DNA of 64,000 nucleotides, taken from assembly GCF_032362555.1 (NCBI RefSeq), contig NC_083517.1, positions 7,274,001 through 7,338,000 on the forward strand, in the 5' to 3' direction. The notes under the pieces are model-generated. The model worked only from the letters and a program-made list of their open reading frames with translations, made no database searches and had not been told where the DNA came from. Made by a program: the position numbers and the translations under genes. Origin of the DNA: Amyelois transitella (taxonomy: Eukaryota; Arthropoda; Insecta; Lepidoptera; Pyralidae). Shown here piece by piece: positions 36,595-49,577 of this stretch (position 1 is the first letter of the stretch; the number at the start of each line of letters is the position of its first letter).

Positions 36595-36620
36595 ATTGGT
36601 CGATTTTCTCTGTGACGTCA
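36595..36620 (-). promoter_or_regulatory. Candidate dlg1 distal promoter elements: consensus CRE and inverted CCAAT
   Basis: TGACGTCA, a perfect CREB/ATF palindrome, lies at 36613-36620. ATTGG (CCAAT on the minus strand) lies at 36595-36599. They are about 250-270 bp upstream of the dlg1 long-form ATG. No TATA box is obvious. Confidence 0.45.
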
Positions 36621-37383
36621 GGGGGTGGCAGCATAGACAATGGAAAACGTAGAGGGTTGGTTGGGGTGAAATTATTTCATCGGGTTGCCCCACTTTGAAG
36701 GATAACTAAACTATGTTTTGTTCAACACGGTTGAAGGGTTAACCTAACTAACATTAGTTCACCTGTAATTATACAGGGTTGGGGGTGGGTATTGGTATGG
36801 TACCTTCTTGTAGGTACGAAAATAAACTGTCAGAAATAGAAACTGTTACAAAAATACAAATAATGGTTAAAATTCTTAGGTACCTAGTTCTCTTCAATTA
36901 CAATAATAAGAACCGATGTATGGATTATGCAAATAATTATGAAGCTGTTGCCCGCGACTTCATCTGCCTGAAATCTCTTTAAATTTTAATTTGTTATGTT
37001 ATAATGTCTATCTATATAACCGCAAAGTTTTATGAAGGTCCGTTTCATATTTTTTGCGTGAAAGAGTACCTAACATAGGCATACACATCCAGTTATCCTG
37101 ATAAACTCTCATATTTATAATATTTACGTACCTAGTAAGAATAAGATGGATGTTTAGCCAGCAGTCTATTTTAATTTTTTTTTTTTCATTTCAACGTTAA
37201 CTTCACTAAGTTAACTTAGAAATGAAAAAAATGTTCAGTTTCATTCTCATTTAGAAAGAAATTATTTACAAATGTTACGTACAACCAAACTAGCTGCGCC
37301 ACGGACTTGAGTAGTAAGCACCGGAGCTTCGCTCCCGTGGTAATTTTGGGATAAAAAGTACCCATCTGAACATATACATATAG

Positions 37384-37650
37384 GTGCCGTGTGGTTCCCG
37401 GCACCAATAAAAAATAATGGGACCACTATATCTCTTTCCCATGGATGTCGTAAAAGGCGACTAAGGGATAAGCTTATATGTATAGTTGGGATGCCTCTTT
37501 AAGGCAATGGGCTAGCAAACTGTTACTATTTGAATCTCAATTCTAACATTAAGCCAAGCTGCTGAACGTGACTTTTCAGTCTTCGCTCTGTCTACCCCGC
37601 AAGGGTATATGCCCGCATACACGTGATTATATGTTATATGTATCTGTATA
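37384..37650 (+). repeat. SINE-like family A, full-length copy
   Basis: It starts GTGCCGTGTGGTTCCCGGCACC, then CCCATGGATGTCGTAAAAGG and TGGGCTAGCAAACTGTTA, and ends in ATATG repeats. It lies in the dlg1/CaMKI intergenic region. Confidence 0.7.
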
Positions 37651-40089
<2,439 letters not shown>

Positions 40090-41959
40090 TTGCTATCACC
40101 CCACCACTTTCCAATGAAATCCTACATCAAAAAGGTACTTAATTTAATAAATCAGTTTTTTTTTTAATGTGGCATCTACTGATATTTTGTATGTCCATCC
40201 ATCTGTGCATTTTTAATATATGTGTATATGCATATATTTTAACACTTGATTGAATCAAGTCAACTCCGTTTAACAAAGTTGGCTTCTTATTGACACAACA
40301 GCATTTGAGGCACTTGTTAGAATGGCGTACATGTCAGACTAATTTAAAATCATTGTCACAGCCGAGATTTGAGTCATTGCTAAACATTGTATATGAATTG
40401 TATGTATACATCGGCGCTTTAAAAAAATTATCACAATATTGCTTATTGATATAGAATCTATTTAGATAAATGTTTTAAAATCAACGAAATGTTATGAATA
40501 AGACAGCATGTCTAGTCATTATATCATTTCTTATTAAGTATACATACAAATTTTCCTAAGAAATTTAAATGACAACTCCTGTTCTTTAGGATTATTCTTC
40601 TATCTACCCTGAATCTCATCTTTCATGAATGACATTATGAATTAAAAATGATAAAAAAAAATGTTGCCATTGATTATGTATTAAGGTATGATCAATACCT
40701 TGTTCATCTTAAATCCTATATTCCCTACTATATTAAATTTTTGACTAAAATTGAATAGGTAGGTTAAACTCTTTTATTAAAGATACTGACTAAATGCTAA
40801 GGCTAATGGTGATAATCACTTCCTATTGATAAGATCTGTTGAGAAATTCATAGCTAATAAAATTGACATGTTGATGAATATTTACAATTTATGGTTAAAT
40901 ATGCTACACTAAGTAATTTTTAAGTCATGCATTAACCTTAATACCACAGTAGAGTTGCTTAACAATTCAATTCCATCTAGTTGCAAAAAGCAAAGATAGT
41001 CAAAGTAATAATTTTAATCCTTGAACATAACTACAGACCTAGTAATTCTTTGAAAAATTATTAAAATATCATGTATTATGTACTAATATGATATCCCTAG
41101 TGTAGGCTATATACAATATAACCTTCCTGTCTGGTAATCACAAGTTTTAGAGAAATTAGTAGAAGTTAAAATAGTGCACTGTTAATTGTTTACATAACAA
41201 ATACTCCTTACCTACTATGACTGCAACTAAACCGTTTTTAGATGGTGTAAGAGTAATCGCAAATAATTTGCTATTACTCATTATGCAGGCCTAATGACTA
41301 TTGTTGTGTCCAAGTGCCGGAAATAATGCTTTTGTAGATTTTGCAGGCATCCTTAAATCTGTAGAAAAGATGACCTGCAAGACTGATTTAGCGCAATACT
41401 GTAAATTAGTATTTGTAACATTTATCCCTCCTTTCGTTCAGTCATAGTTGAATCTCATTGTATTTTCATATCTCTTTTTACCAGCTCTCTTCAATTATTT
41501 TGTTCCTTGCAATCATTTTCCTTTAAAATGCATAGTTGGTTCACATAAATGTTAAGCAATAACATGGATACAATTTTATTGTAAAATTACAGTCCATACT
41601 TATAAATGAGTCCTATCAAATATACTTAAACATTCCCTTTCAAACATACATTATTTATTGGTGTAGATATAAATTTTCAAGTTTTCAACATTCCAATTTC
41701 ATAGTGATTCTATTATGAGAACAGAAAAATTGTGTAAAAAATATTTTATGAACATTTTAAATGGATTTGATCAGTAGCAAAGTTAGTATTTATATAAGAT
41801 TTTAAATACTTCTTTTTAATTTCTGATTCTTTTTTATTTATCATTCTTGATAGGTATTAATAATTAAAATTGGAAACATTCCACTATAATTACTTGCCGC
41901 AATTTTCAGAAGGAGGCTAGACATTTTATTTTTGGAATGTATTTGTACTGGTTTTTATT
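40090..41959 (+). other. CaMKI 3' UTR and flank
   Basis: AT-rich with no coding signal. A possible poly(A) signal AATAAA lies at 42498-42503, beyond the MITE, suggesting a 3' UTR of up to 2.4 kb. AAAAAG|GTACTT at about 40131 could be a 3' UTR donor. Confidence 0.3.
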
Positions 41960-42195
41960 CTGCCCTGGTATAACTAAAATGCCGTTATCTACCAAATCCT
42001 TGATTTAAGTAAAACGTCAAAAATGCGATTAAAAATATGAACTGATGCCATTCATCAATGAGAACGCCTATTTATGACTTAAAGGTACCAAAAAGTCGTA
42101 TATACAGATCGAAAGGGATTTTTTTTTCTTATTCTACTGGTAAAAAGGTGAAAATCCTGATCTCAGATAACGGCATTTTAGTTATACCACGGCAG
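41960..42195. mobile_element. Palindromic MITE with 31-bp terminal inverted repeats
   Basis: 41960-41990 and 42165-42195 are inverted copies differing at one position; both contain GGTATAACTAAAATGCCGTT. The ends are CTGCC...GGCAG. TATT flanks both sides (41956-41959 and 42196-42199), a 4-bp target duplication. There is no coding capacity. It lies in the CaMKI 3' region. Confidence 0.8.
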
Positions 42196-42810
42196 TATTA
42201 TGTATAGGTATTTACTTATGAATGTTTTATTATATTACACACAAACAAACTAAATTGGGACTAGATTTGAATTGGAATAATCACCGTCCGTAATCAATAT
42301 ACAGTAAGGACTAAGTTGTTAAAAAATTTATATTTATTGTCTTACTTAGCAGGAAAATATTTAAAGGAAGTGTGAAAGAATTCACTCATCACACCAACTT
42401 TGTGCACAGACAACATACCGAAATATGATTTTTATGTATGTAGTGCTCCTTTTGGTAATTTAAGTCATGACATGACATGTTGATGTTCCGCAAATATAAT
42501 AAATTTTTATTTTAATCACAAATTAAGTTTATTGCAATTTATATACTTAACTCTAAATTACCAGAGGTCTTGTTTTCAAATGAATATGAGAAACATTATT
42601 TTCAAAATAACATTGTATACTTGTTTCAGCTATTTTCCTTTTCCTTTGTTAAAAAAAAAATTGAATTAATTTTGTCGGCAATGAAGTTTCTTTGAATTAT
42701 TATAATCCGTACTTATATATTTTTATAACAACATATGTGTTTATAACTTATTTAAATGTTGTCGCAACTAATTTAGCCATGCCAATTCTTCTGTTGAATG
42801 TGATAAGATT

Positions 42811-43066
42811 GGCGGCCTCAGTGGCGCAGCGGTAGTGCGCTTGTCCGTGACACCGGAGGTCCCGGGTTCAAATCCCGGACAGGGAATTATGGGAAACGAA
42901 CTTTCTGTCATTTTCCTGGGTCTTGGATGTTTATCTATATAAGTATTTATTATTATTAAAACATATAGTACCGTTGAGTTAGTATCTCGTAAGACAAGTC
43001 TCGAACTTATTTCGAGGTTAACTCTATACGTGTAATCTGTCCTGTATAAATTTATTTATAAATTTT
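42811..43066 (+). mobile_element. tRNA-derived lepidopteran SINE
   Basis: The head has RNA polymerase III boxes: A-box TGGCGCAGCGGTAG and B-box GGTTCAAATCC. The tRNA-unrelated body GTCTTGGATGTTTATCTAT, GTTGAGTTAGTATCTCGTA and TGTAATCTGTCC is shared widely by moth SINEs. The acceptor stem ends do not pair, so it is not a functional tRNA gene. Confidence 0.85.
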
Positions 43067-43459
43067 CAGATATTTGATATTTTCGTGCTTTGCTTTGCTG
43101 AACTTATTTCATGTGACTGTGTCATAACTGTTTCAATATTAAGATGAAGTAGGTATAACTTTAGCGAAACCACAGTTCAGCTTGCCATTTATTTGTGGGG
43201 TTAAGATGTATTAGGTATATGCCCTTTGGGCTTTGACATCGCTTACGGTAAACGACCTCGAAAATATAGGAAAATACAAATGTTAACATGCCACACATGA
43301 AAATATATTGTTTATGAAACAAGGTCGCTTTAAGTATGGTATGAGCCACGTTGAAGCATATATGTATGTGCGTTTATTGATTTATTCTTATTTATTTTAT
43401 CATATTGCAAAGGAAGGCAGGTATAACAAAGCTACGTCAAAACAAGTGTTAAAATGTAC

Positions 43460-46400
43460 CACGGGCGTAGTCAGGTTTTGGTATCGGGGGGGGTTCAAGA
43501 AAATAAAAAGACCAAAAGTACATAAAATAATCCTTATATTCATAAGAAAATGGAGAATTTGGGAAGTTCTTTTTTGAGCAGTGGTACAGTATCGACTATA
43601 TAAAAAAATGCCTTTCTCTTATAAACGCATTACAGAATTAATCTTCTGTTTTTCTTTTTAAATATATCCACTACTTCATTCGCGTCAATTTCTATCATAT
43701 AGTGAATGTTCATGAGAGCCAAGCCATTCAATCTGTTTTCACTTGTTGTGTTTCTCAAGTAGTTTTTAAGTCTTCTTAGGCTTGAAAAAGTCCTTTCTGG
43801 GGTAGCAGTGGAAACAGGTATGGTCGCCAATATTTGCAACAATGTGTAAATATTTGGATATAGTTTTTGGTCGCAGTTATCTAAGCATTCCAGAGCTGAT
43901 TTTGGAATAGGGGATGTGAGAGTCATGGCTGCTTTCCACACTTCAAGTTCTGCTTTGACAACAGATGAACATTTTTCGGGCAGCACTGTCGAATACATAC
44001 AAAATGCCTCTTCAATTTCACAACTGGTCGCAAAATTTGACGGTAACACACAAGATAGTGCCGATACTACTTTACGGTGTTTTATAAACCTCTCAATCAA
44101 TTGTTGTATTGTATGGTCGAGAAAAGGGATGAATAAATTTAATTTATAATACGTGGATATATCCGACGCAGGAATATTTGAGCGATTCAGCTGCCTTCCG
44201 ACAATACGTGGCATAAGCAGTATACCACCATTTTCTTCGAGCAACACCTTTGCTTCTTCATATAGATGGAGATACTCTTCGTCAACTTTGTCTCTTAAAA
44301 GTTGCAAAGCATTAATAACATTATCAACGTGGCTGAATGCTGTTATGAGGTCTGCGTTAACTGTCTGCAGTTGCTTTGACAGCGACAATGTATAGCTCAT
44401 AACTTTTTGAAGAATTACTAGGCACATAACAAAATTCGAAGATCGAAGTGTGTTAAGCATTTGGACGGCTTGTTGCGATGTTTCTTTATTGTGGCTAGAT
44501 TGGAGTTCTTCGAGAGCATGCACAATCGCTGAATAAATTTCTTTAAATCTTATAACGGCTTCATGCTTATGAACCCACCGTGTTTCACACATTGCAAGCA
44601 AGCTTTTTTGATGATCAGCCGGTAACAAATCCCTAATTTTTTCTTTCAGAACAGCAGTGCGTTGAGCCGAATGTCTAAAGTAGGAACCAACAGATTGTAC
44701 GATTCCAACGCAGTTTCGTACTTCTGCTTGAGAACATGAGTCGGCAATAGCGAGATTGAGAGAGTGTGCACTACAATGTACATAAAGAGCAAGAGGACAG
44801 TCTTGACGAATAAATGCTTGGGCACCGTGCAAATACCCACTCATAGCTGCAGCTCCATCGTAACCTTGACCAACCACATGAGAACAATCAAGTCCATGCT
44901 TTTTCAGAGCTGTAATTATAAGATTTGCAAGACCGGATCCTGTCACGTCAACAGTTGGAATATACTCTAAAAACATCTCCTTAACTTTATGTTGTTTCGC
45001 ATCTTTTGAATCAACATATCGCAAGCACAATGAGACTTGCTCCATACGCGCAATGTCAGTTGTCTCGTCAGCGAGAATCGAAAAAAAAATAGCTTCCTTT
45101 ACTTCGTTAATGATCTTGTGTTGAATAATTTCACCACAAATGTCAATTATTTCATTTTGGATTTGTGGGCTCGTGTAAAGGGCATTCTTCTGAGAAGTGA
45201 TCAAATGCTCCGAAAGATCTTTATCCCCAGATTCGGCTGCGTACCGCAATAGAGCTCGAAAATTACCCTCATTCTGAAGTGGTTGTTCAGACTCCGGTGT
45301 AACGTGAATCCGTCCCGAATCAGTTTTACCTCTTAAAGGTATACCTTGTTTGCCGCAAAAAATTATTCCTTTTACGATGGGGATTAGTTTTTTTCGATTT
45401 TCTTGTTGCTGTCTTTTTCTTTCAGAAGACAACTGCTCATCAACTGAAACAACCTGAGAAGACATTACTTTTAGGAAGTTATCTGCGAGTTCCAAATTTC
45501 GTTTGTGATATCCTGATTTTGCATGAGTTTCAAATATTTCTAATGCATTCTTCCACTTGCAAAAAGGATCGGTTACAAGCTGGCCGACCCGCTGATGGCC
45601 CCCTTTACCTTCATCAAGCGAACGTCTCATTACGACGCAAATTCTACAATATGCTCCACTTTTATACTCAGAATATGCCAACCAGGGGAATCTTTCCATC
45701 CATTTCATTTGAAAGCGCAAATTTCGTTTTGTAGAAATGGGAAACTTGTAATCTTGAGGTGGAGTCCAAGGCTCTTTTAAAATTTGGGCCTTTAGATATT
45801 CATTCTCGATATTGTCTTCAGTCGCATAAAAACCAACATCCAATTTAGAAGAATGTGAAGATGACGTAACAGATGAGCTGGTGCTGCTGCTGGTCGGTTC
45901 TAGGCTAAGTGAAGGGTCGGTAGTGGTAGGTATAAAACAGGGCGCTGGCGACACCACCGACTCGGTCTCGACATTGGATACCGTAAATGAAGTCGAAGGC
46001 TCGCTTGTGATCACAATTTTATTGTCAGCATGCAAACTAGTTGTTGGTCCCAAATTCTCTTGTTTACGGGTAGCCGGTGAACCACACCACTTTTTCCAAT
46101 ACTCCATACCTTTAAGTTTATCGCCTTTTCTTTTCTTTTTCTCCATTTTCTCGTAATCTAAAATAATAAAAAAATACTATCTATTTATTTATCTAACCAG
46201 CAATAAGTACACCCATCCATGAGAATTAATAATTAATTAATTCTCATTTTATTAGTATTGCTATTTTAAACGTAATAAGTAGTGGAAATTATAAATCTAC
46301 TTACGTATCACAAAAATGACAAAATAACCTCTAATAATAGTCACTGTAAATTATTGTCCTCTGCTTTACTACTCTCACTCGATGATCGTTGGTAAATGAA

Positions 46401-46630
46401 CACGACACGACAAGTGCGTGCGCGTGGGATACGAAACGGCACGAAAATATACGAAGGTTACCGAATGCGATCGGTTAAACGATTGTGTGTGACGAAGCGC
46501 GGGCCGGGTGATAGAATCCAACCAAACCACATACCTATCTTAGCGTAAGAATGGGAATGGATGAGATGTTAATCTTAACTTTTCGGGGGGGGTTTAAACC
46601 CCCAGAACCCTCCCCCTGGCTACGCCCGTG
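43460..46630 (-). mobile_element. hAT DNA transposon, complete, with perfect 8-bp target duplication
   Basis: The terminal inverted repeat CACGGGCGTAGTCAGG at 43460 matches the right end CACGGGCGTAGCCAGG (reverse complement, ending 46630). The 8-bp duplication AAATGTAC occupies 43452-43459 and 46631-46638 exactly. Length is 3171 bp. Subterminal G/C runs are present, including the 16-base palindrome GGGGGTTTAAACCCCC at 46588-46603. The interior holds one uninterrupted transposase. These traits mark a recent autonomous insertion. Confidence 0.96.
43630..46146 (-). CDS. hAT-family transposase (ZMYM1-like, TTF zinc finger, DUF4371)
   Basis: 838 residues, one exon, from MEKKKRKGDKLKGMEYW to KKKNRRLIL. 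A low-complexity Ser/Thr N-terminus (about 30-105) precedes a TTF/BED-like zinc-binding region (about 130-215: WLAYSEYKSGAYCRICVV ... HAKSGYHKRN). Next come DUF4371 and the RNase H-like fold, with Asp in SILADETTDIARMEQ, Asp in VVGQGYDGAAAMSG and the hAT motif YVHCSAHSLNLAIAD. The C-terminal dimerisation region (about 760-825) has the catalytic-Glu motif TATPERTFSSLRRLKNYLR. The frame has no break and lies within matching inverted repeats. In metazoans such proteins are sometimes domesticated (ZMYM1 type), but the intact ends and target duplication favour a mobile copy. Confidence 0.95.
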   Translation of the reverse strand: MEKKKRKGDKLKGMEYWKKWCGSPATRKQENLGPTTSLHADNKIVITSEPSTSFTVSNVETESVVSPAPCFIPTTTDPSLSLEPTSSSTSSSVTSSSHSSKLDVGFYATEDNIENEYLKAQILKEPWTPPQDYKFPISTKRNLRFQMKWMERFPWLAYSEYKSGAYCRICVVMRRSLDEGKGGHQRVGQLVTDPFCKWKNALEIFETHAKSGYHKRNLELADNFLKVMSSQVVSVDEQLSSERKRQQQENRKKLIPIVKGIIFCGKQGIPLRGKTDSGRIHVTPESEQPLQNEGNFRALLRYAAESGDKDLSEHLITSQKNALYTSPQIQNEIIDICGEIIQHKIINEVKEAIFFSILADETTDIARMEQVSLCLRYVDSKDAKQHKVKEMFLEYIPTVDVTGSGLANLIITALKKHGLDCSHVVGQGYDGAAAMSGYLHGAQAFIRQDCPLALYVHCSAHSLNLAIADSCSQAEVRNCVGIVQSVGSYFRHSAQRTAVLKEKIRDLLPADHQKSLLAMCETRWVHKHEAVIRFKEIYSAIVHALEELQSSHNKETSQQAVQMLNTLRSSNFVMCLVILQKVMSYTLSLSKQLQTVNADLITAFSHVDNVINALQLLRDKVDEEYLHLYEEAKVLLEENGGILLMPRIVGRQLNRSNIPASDISTYYKLNLFIPFLDHTIQQLIERFIKHRKVVSALSCVLPSNFATSCEIEEAFCMYSTVLPEKCSSVVKAELEVWKAAMTLTSPIPKSALECLDNCDQKLYPNIYTLLQILATIPVSTATPERTFSSLRRLKNYLRNTTSENRLNGLALMNIHYMIEIDANEVVDIFKKKNRRLIL

Positions 46631-46638
46631 AAATGTAC

Positions 46639-49577
46639 TATGGCAACATTATGACAAGTCTTATGTAAGTAATTTTAAAATGTATAATAAAAGATCGGTA
46701 TGAACATCGCAGACTTAGAAATTCACGACAACACAAATATGGAAATTAAAAATATTATTTACAGTTTTAATATGTTTCCAACTAAAATAAAACAGGAGCA
46801 TTATTTGAAAAGTTAAATGATATTTCATTAATCATATAGTAGTGCTTTATTGTTAAAAAGCAAAAAAAAAATTGCTTGAATATTTAAATATTATAAGTGT
46901 AGTGATGTTTACTAAATAATCGTCTAAATGCGCCTTAATCTGTGTAACTAGTTTTCTCTGTGGCCCTTATCATGTTGCGTACTTATAAGAACGCGCTGTT
47001 ATTGTACTTGTACGGTCATGTAGCTTTTGTTATCTTATTATTGCTATATTATTGAAATGTTTCGGTGAATCTTAATCATAAATATTTAAGTGCCATGTTT
47101 AATCTTATTTAAATGAATACATTGTTTCTTTTTGTAATGCAATTAATTTGTAAGTTTTACTATTCGAATGTTTATGACTGTTATATTTATTATTTCGTAT
47201 TAGTTGTTATGAAAAAAAAATATATAAAAAGAATCCGGTACAACTTTAAATTTTAATTAACAATTGAACTAAAAAATGTTTCTTAAACTGCAATAAAAGT
47301 AACTGCGGGTTAAAAATAGATAGGTACATAATAAATGCCTTTTAGATTTCATTTAACCAATTTGATAAGAGTTTAGAAAAATACTAACTTCTTTTGTGGA
47401 TAACCTCCCAAGCATAATCAGGCAATAGTTTCTATCTCTAAAAGTTAAGCCAACTGCAGCTGTTATACATACCAGATTAAAGATAAAGAGGGATAATGCA
47501 TTATTTGTTGATGCGGCGTTGTGTTAGTTAGCAATACAAAATTGTTCAGTTCAGCGTCATGTGTTGACAATATACAAGAGGCGTGTACGTGATCATTATA
47601 TGTGTACAAATGTACTCGAAACATGTTTTTCTCGTTTCACTAAAGTTCTAAGTATTGGCTGTCAATTTCGTGACCTACTTGAAAAGGGCAAGTTCTAAAA
47701 AAATATGCAGTTTCAACCCATTCTATGTTGTATCGGATACTTAAATATATGGTTATTCTTTAGGGTAAATTATTTTCATTGCGCACAATGTTTAATTATC
47801 ATATTAACGTTGTAAAGTCTTCAAACGATTTCATTTTATTAGGTATTTTAATTATGTCTATTATGTAAGTGCCAGTTGAATATGTTCGGTTTTGCACAAA
47901 CATATCTGTAAAACATAATATAGATGTGTTATTGTGGTCTTGCCCTATTTACACAGTTATTAGCGTAATGTTATCGAATCGTGTTTGCTCTCTTTTTCAC
48001 CACTTGTTATTACATTTTAGACCAACAAAAGAAGTTATACGAGATTATTATGGCAACAAGAAATTGCAAGAAATTTATATCAATAATACAGGTTTCTTGA
48101 AATCGGTATTTGCCATTATATGGAAAATACTTCAGAAATAGCTTCTAAAAGTGTGTTACCTAAACAAAGCACTTCAATATCGTCTGAAAGCATTCTCATT
48201 TTTAACATATCTAATATTCGTATTTTACTCTTACAAATTTGGATATTTATTGCGTACTAAGAATTTATTTTGGTAGTGAATATACCTACATATTTCAAGG
48301 TCACCTTTAACAAAAATATACAGATTTATATTGTTTTTCGAGGTTGCCAGTGAGGAAAACGCTTTAATATTCTTATTTTATATGTGTTACTTAAATCTCT
48401 ATAGTCAGATCTTTACAATACTGAAATAACTTCTATTGTTGGCCTTATAGTTGAATTTGTTACTGTGCCAAAACCATATCATGATCGGTGATTGAAATTT
48501 ATATTCGTATCATAAGGTTATTTTTTGTTTGACGATTTTATTTTAGAATTATCTTTTACCTTGAACTTTGACATATTTACACAAATATCTGTAACTGGTG
48601 CGTATTCTTCTTGTATGCTGATAGCGTTTATGTTTCACTTTTTTCCCGCATAGATTAAATGTTTGTACACGAGGACAGTTTTACGCGCCAGTTTTATTGA
48701 TTGACAATTTTTAATACAGAGATAAGATATTCAAGTTCCTTGACACATAATCTACTTATGTATTTTGTTTACTTGTTTATTGTTTAGTGTAAGTGTAATG
48801 TAACACACATATTTGCTATTTTTCGAGGGTTATTAATATTAATATGTTTAAGTATACCTGGATTATCTTGGGAAGGTTAGCAACGAGAAATTCTACTATT
48901 GTACCAATTTTCTTGCCAAGTGTCTTTGTGTCTTTTACACGTAGACTATTTTTTTAATTTTTAAATTTGATCCCTTTGCAGTTAAATTAAAGGCTCTAAT
49001 ACTAGGACGCTTGAAGAAAAGCAAGTTTACTTTGAAACATTCCAAAATGATAATTTTCTCACATTGTGACAGAATTTAAGTCTGTTCTAAGTTGCCTATC
49101 AAAGCTGTTCCCAAGACAATTGGGGTATAAAATACACATTTTAGTTATAATTAAGCACAATAGTGTAAGGGCTGGGAAATAAATTCGACAAGTTTCTTTT
49201 ATATTATCATCTAAACAGTGTATCAATGTTGTGAAACCTTATAAATTTTATTTGCCAGGACACACAATTAAACTACACTATTGTATATTGGTACGAGATG
49301 TAAACTGAAAATTTTCGCAGATACTTGCATACTGTCTCCTGGGTTAAGATCTGATTACTGTTAAATACTAATCTTGTGATTTAGATTTTTATACTTCTTG
49401 TTCAAAACAATCAAAATTTATTAAGTAGTTGATTTATTAGGTGTTAGCTATATTTCAATGTCATTGTAAATAAAATGCCAACTTGTTGAAATAAAAGTGT
49501 CATTCATTATTAGATAATCAACAACCCAGATAATATATATTTGATTATAAATATAGTATGTTACACAGTCGGGAATG
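46639..49577. other. Gene-free AT-rich region between CaMKI and Slh 3' ends
   Basis: The flanking genes converge here. I see no coding exon, no SINE copy and no transposon ends in about 2.9 kb. Short open frames (for example 47869-48141) have no recognisable content. Part of it may be a long 3' UTR. Confidence 0.4.

Noticed and set aside
42811-42890. tRNA-like sequence with A and B boxes
   Set aside because: The acceptor arms do not pair, and it continues into a SINE body, so it is a tRNA-derived SINE head, not a tRNA gene.
43916-46156. Several plus-strand frames of 60-90 codons
   Set aside because: Antisense to the hAT transposase; no independent signal.
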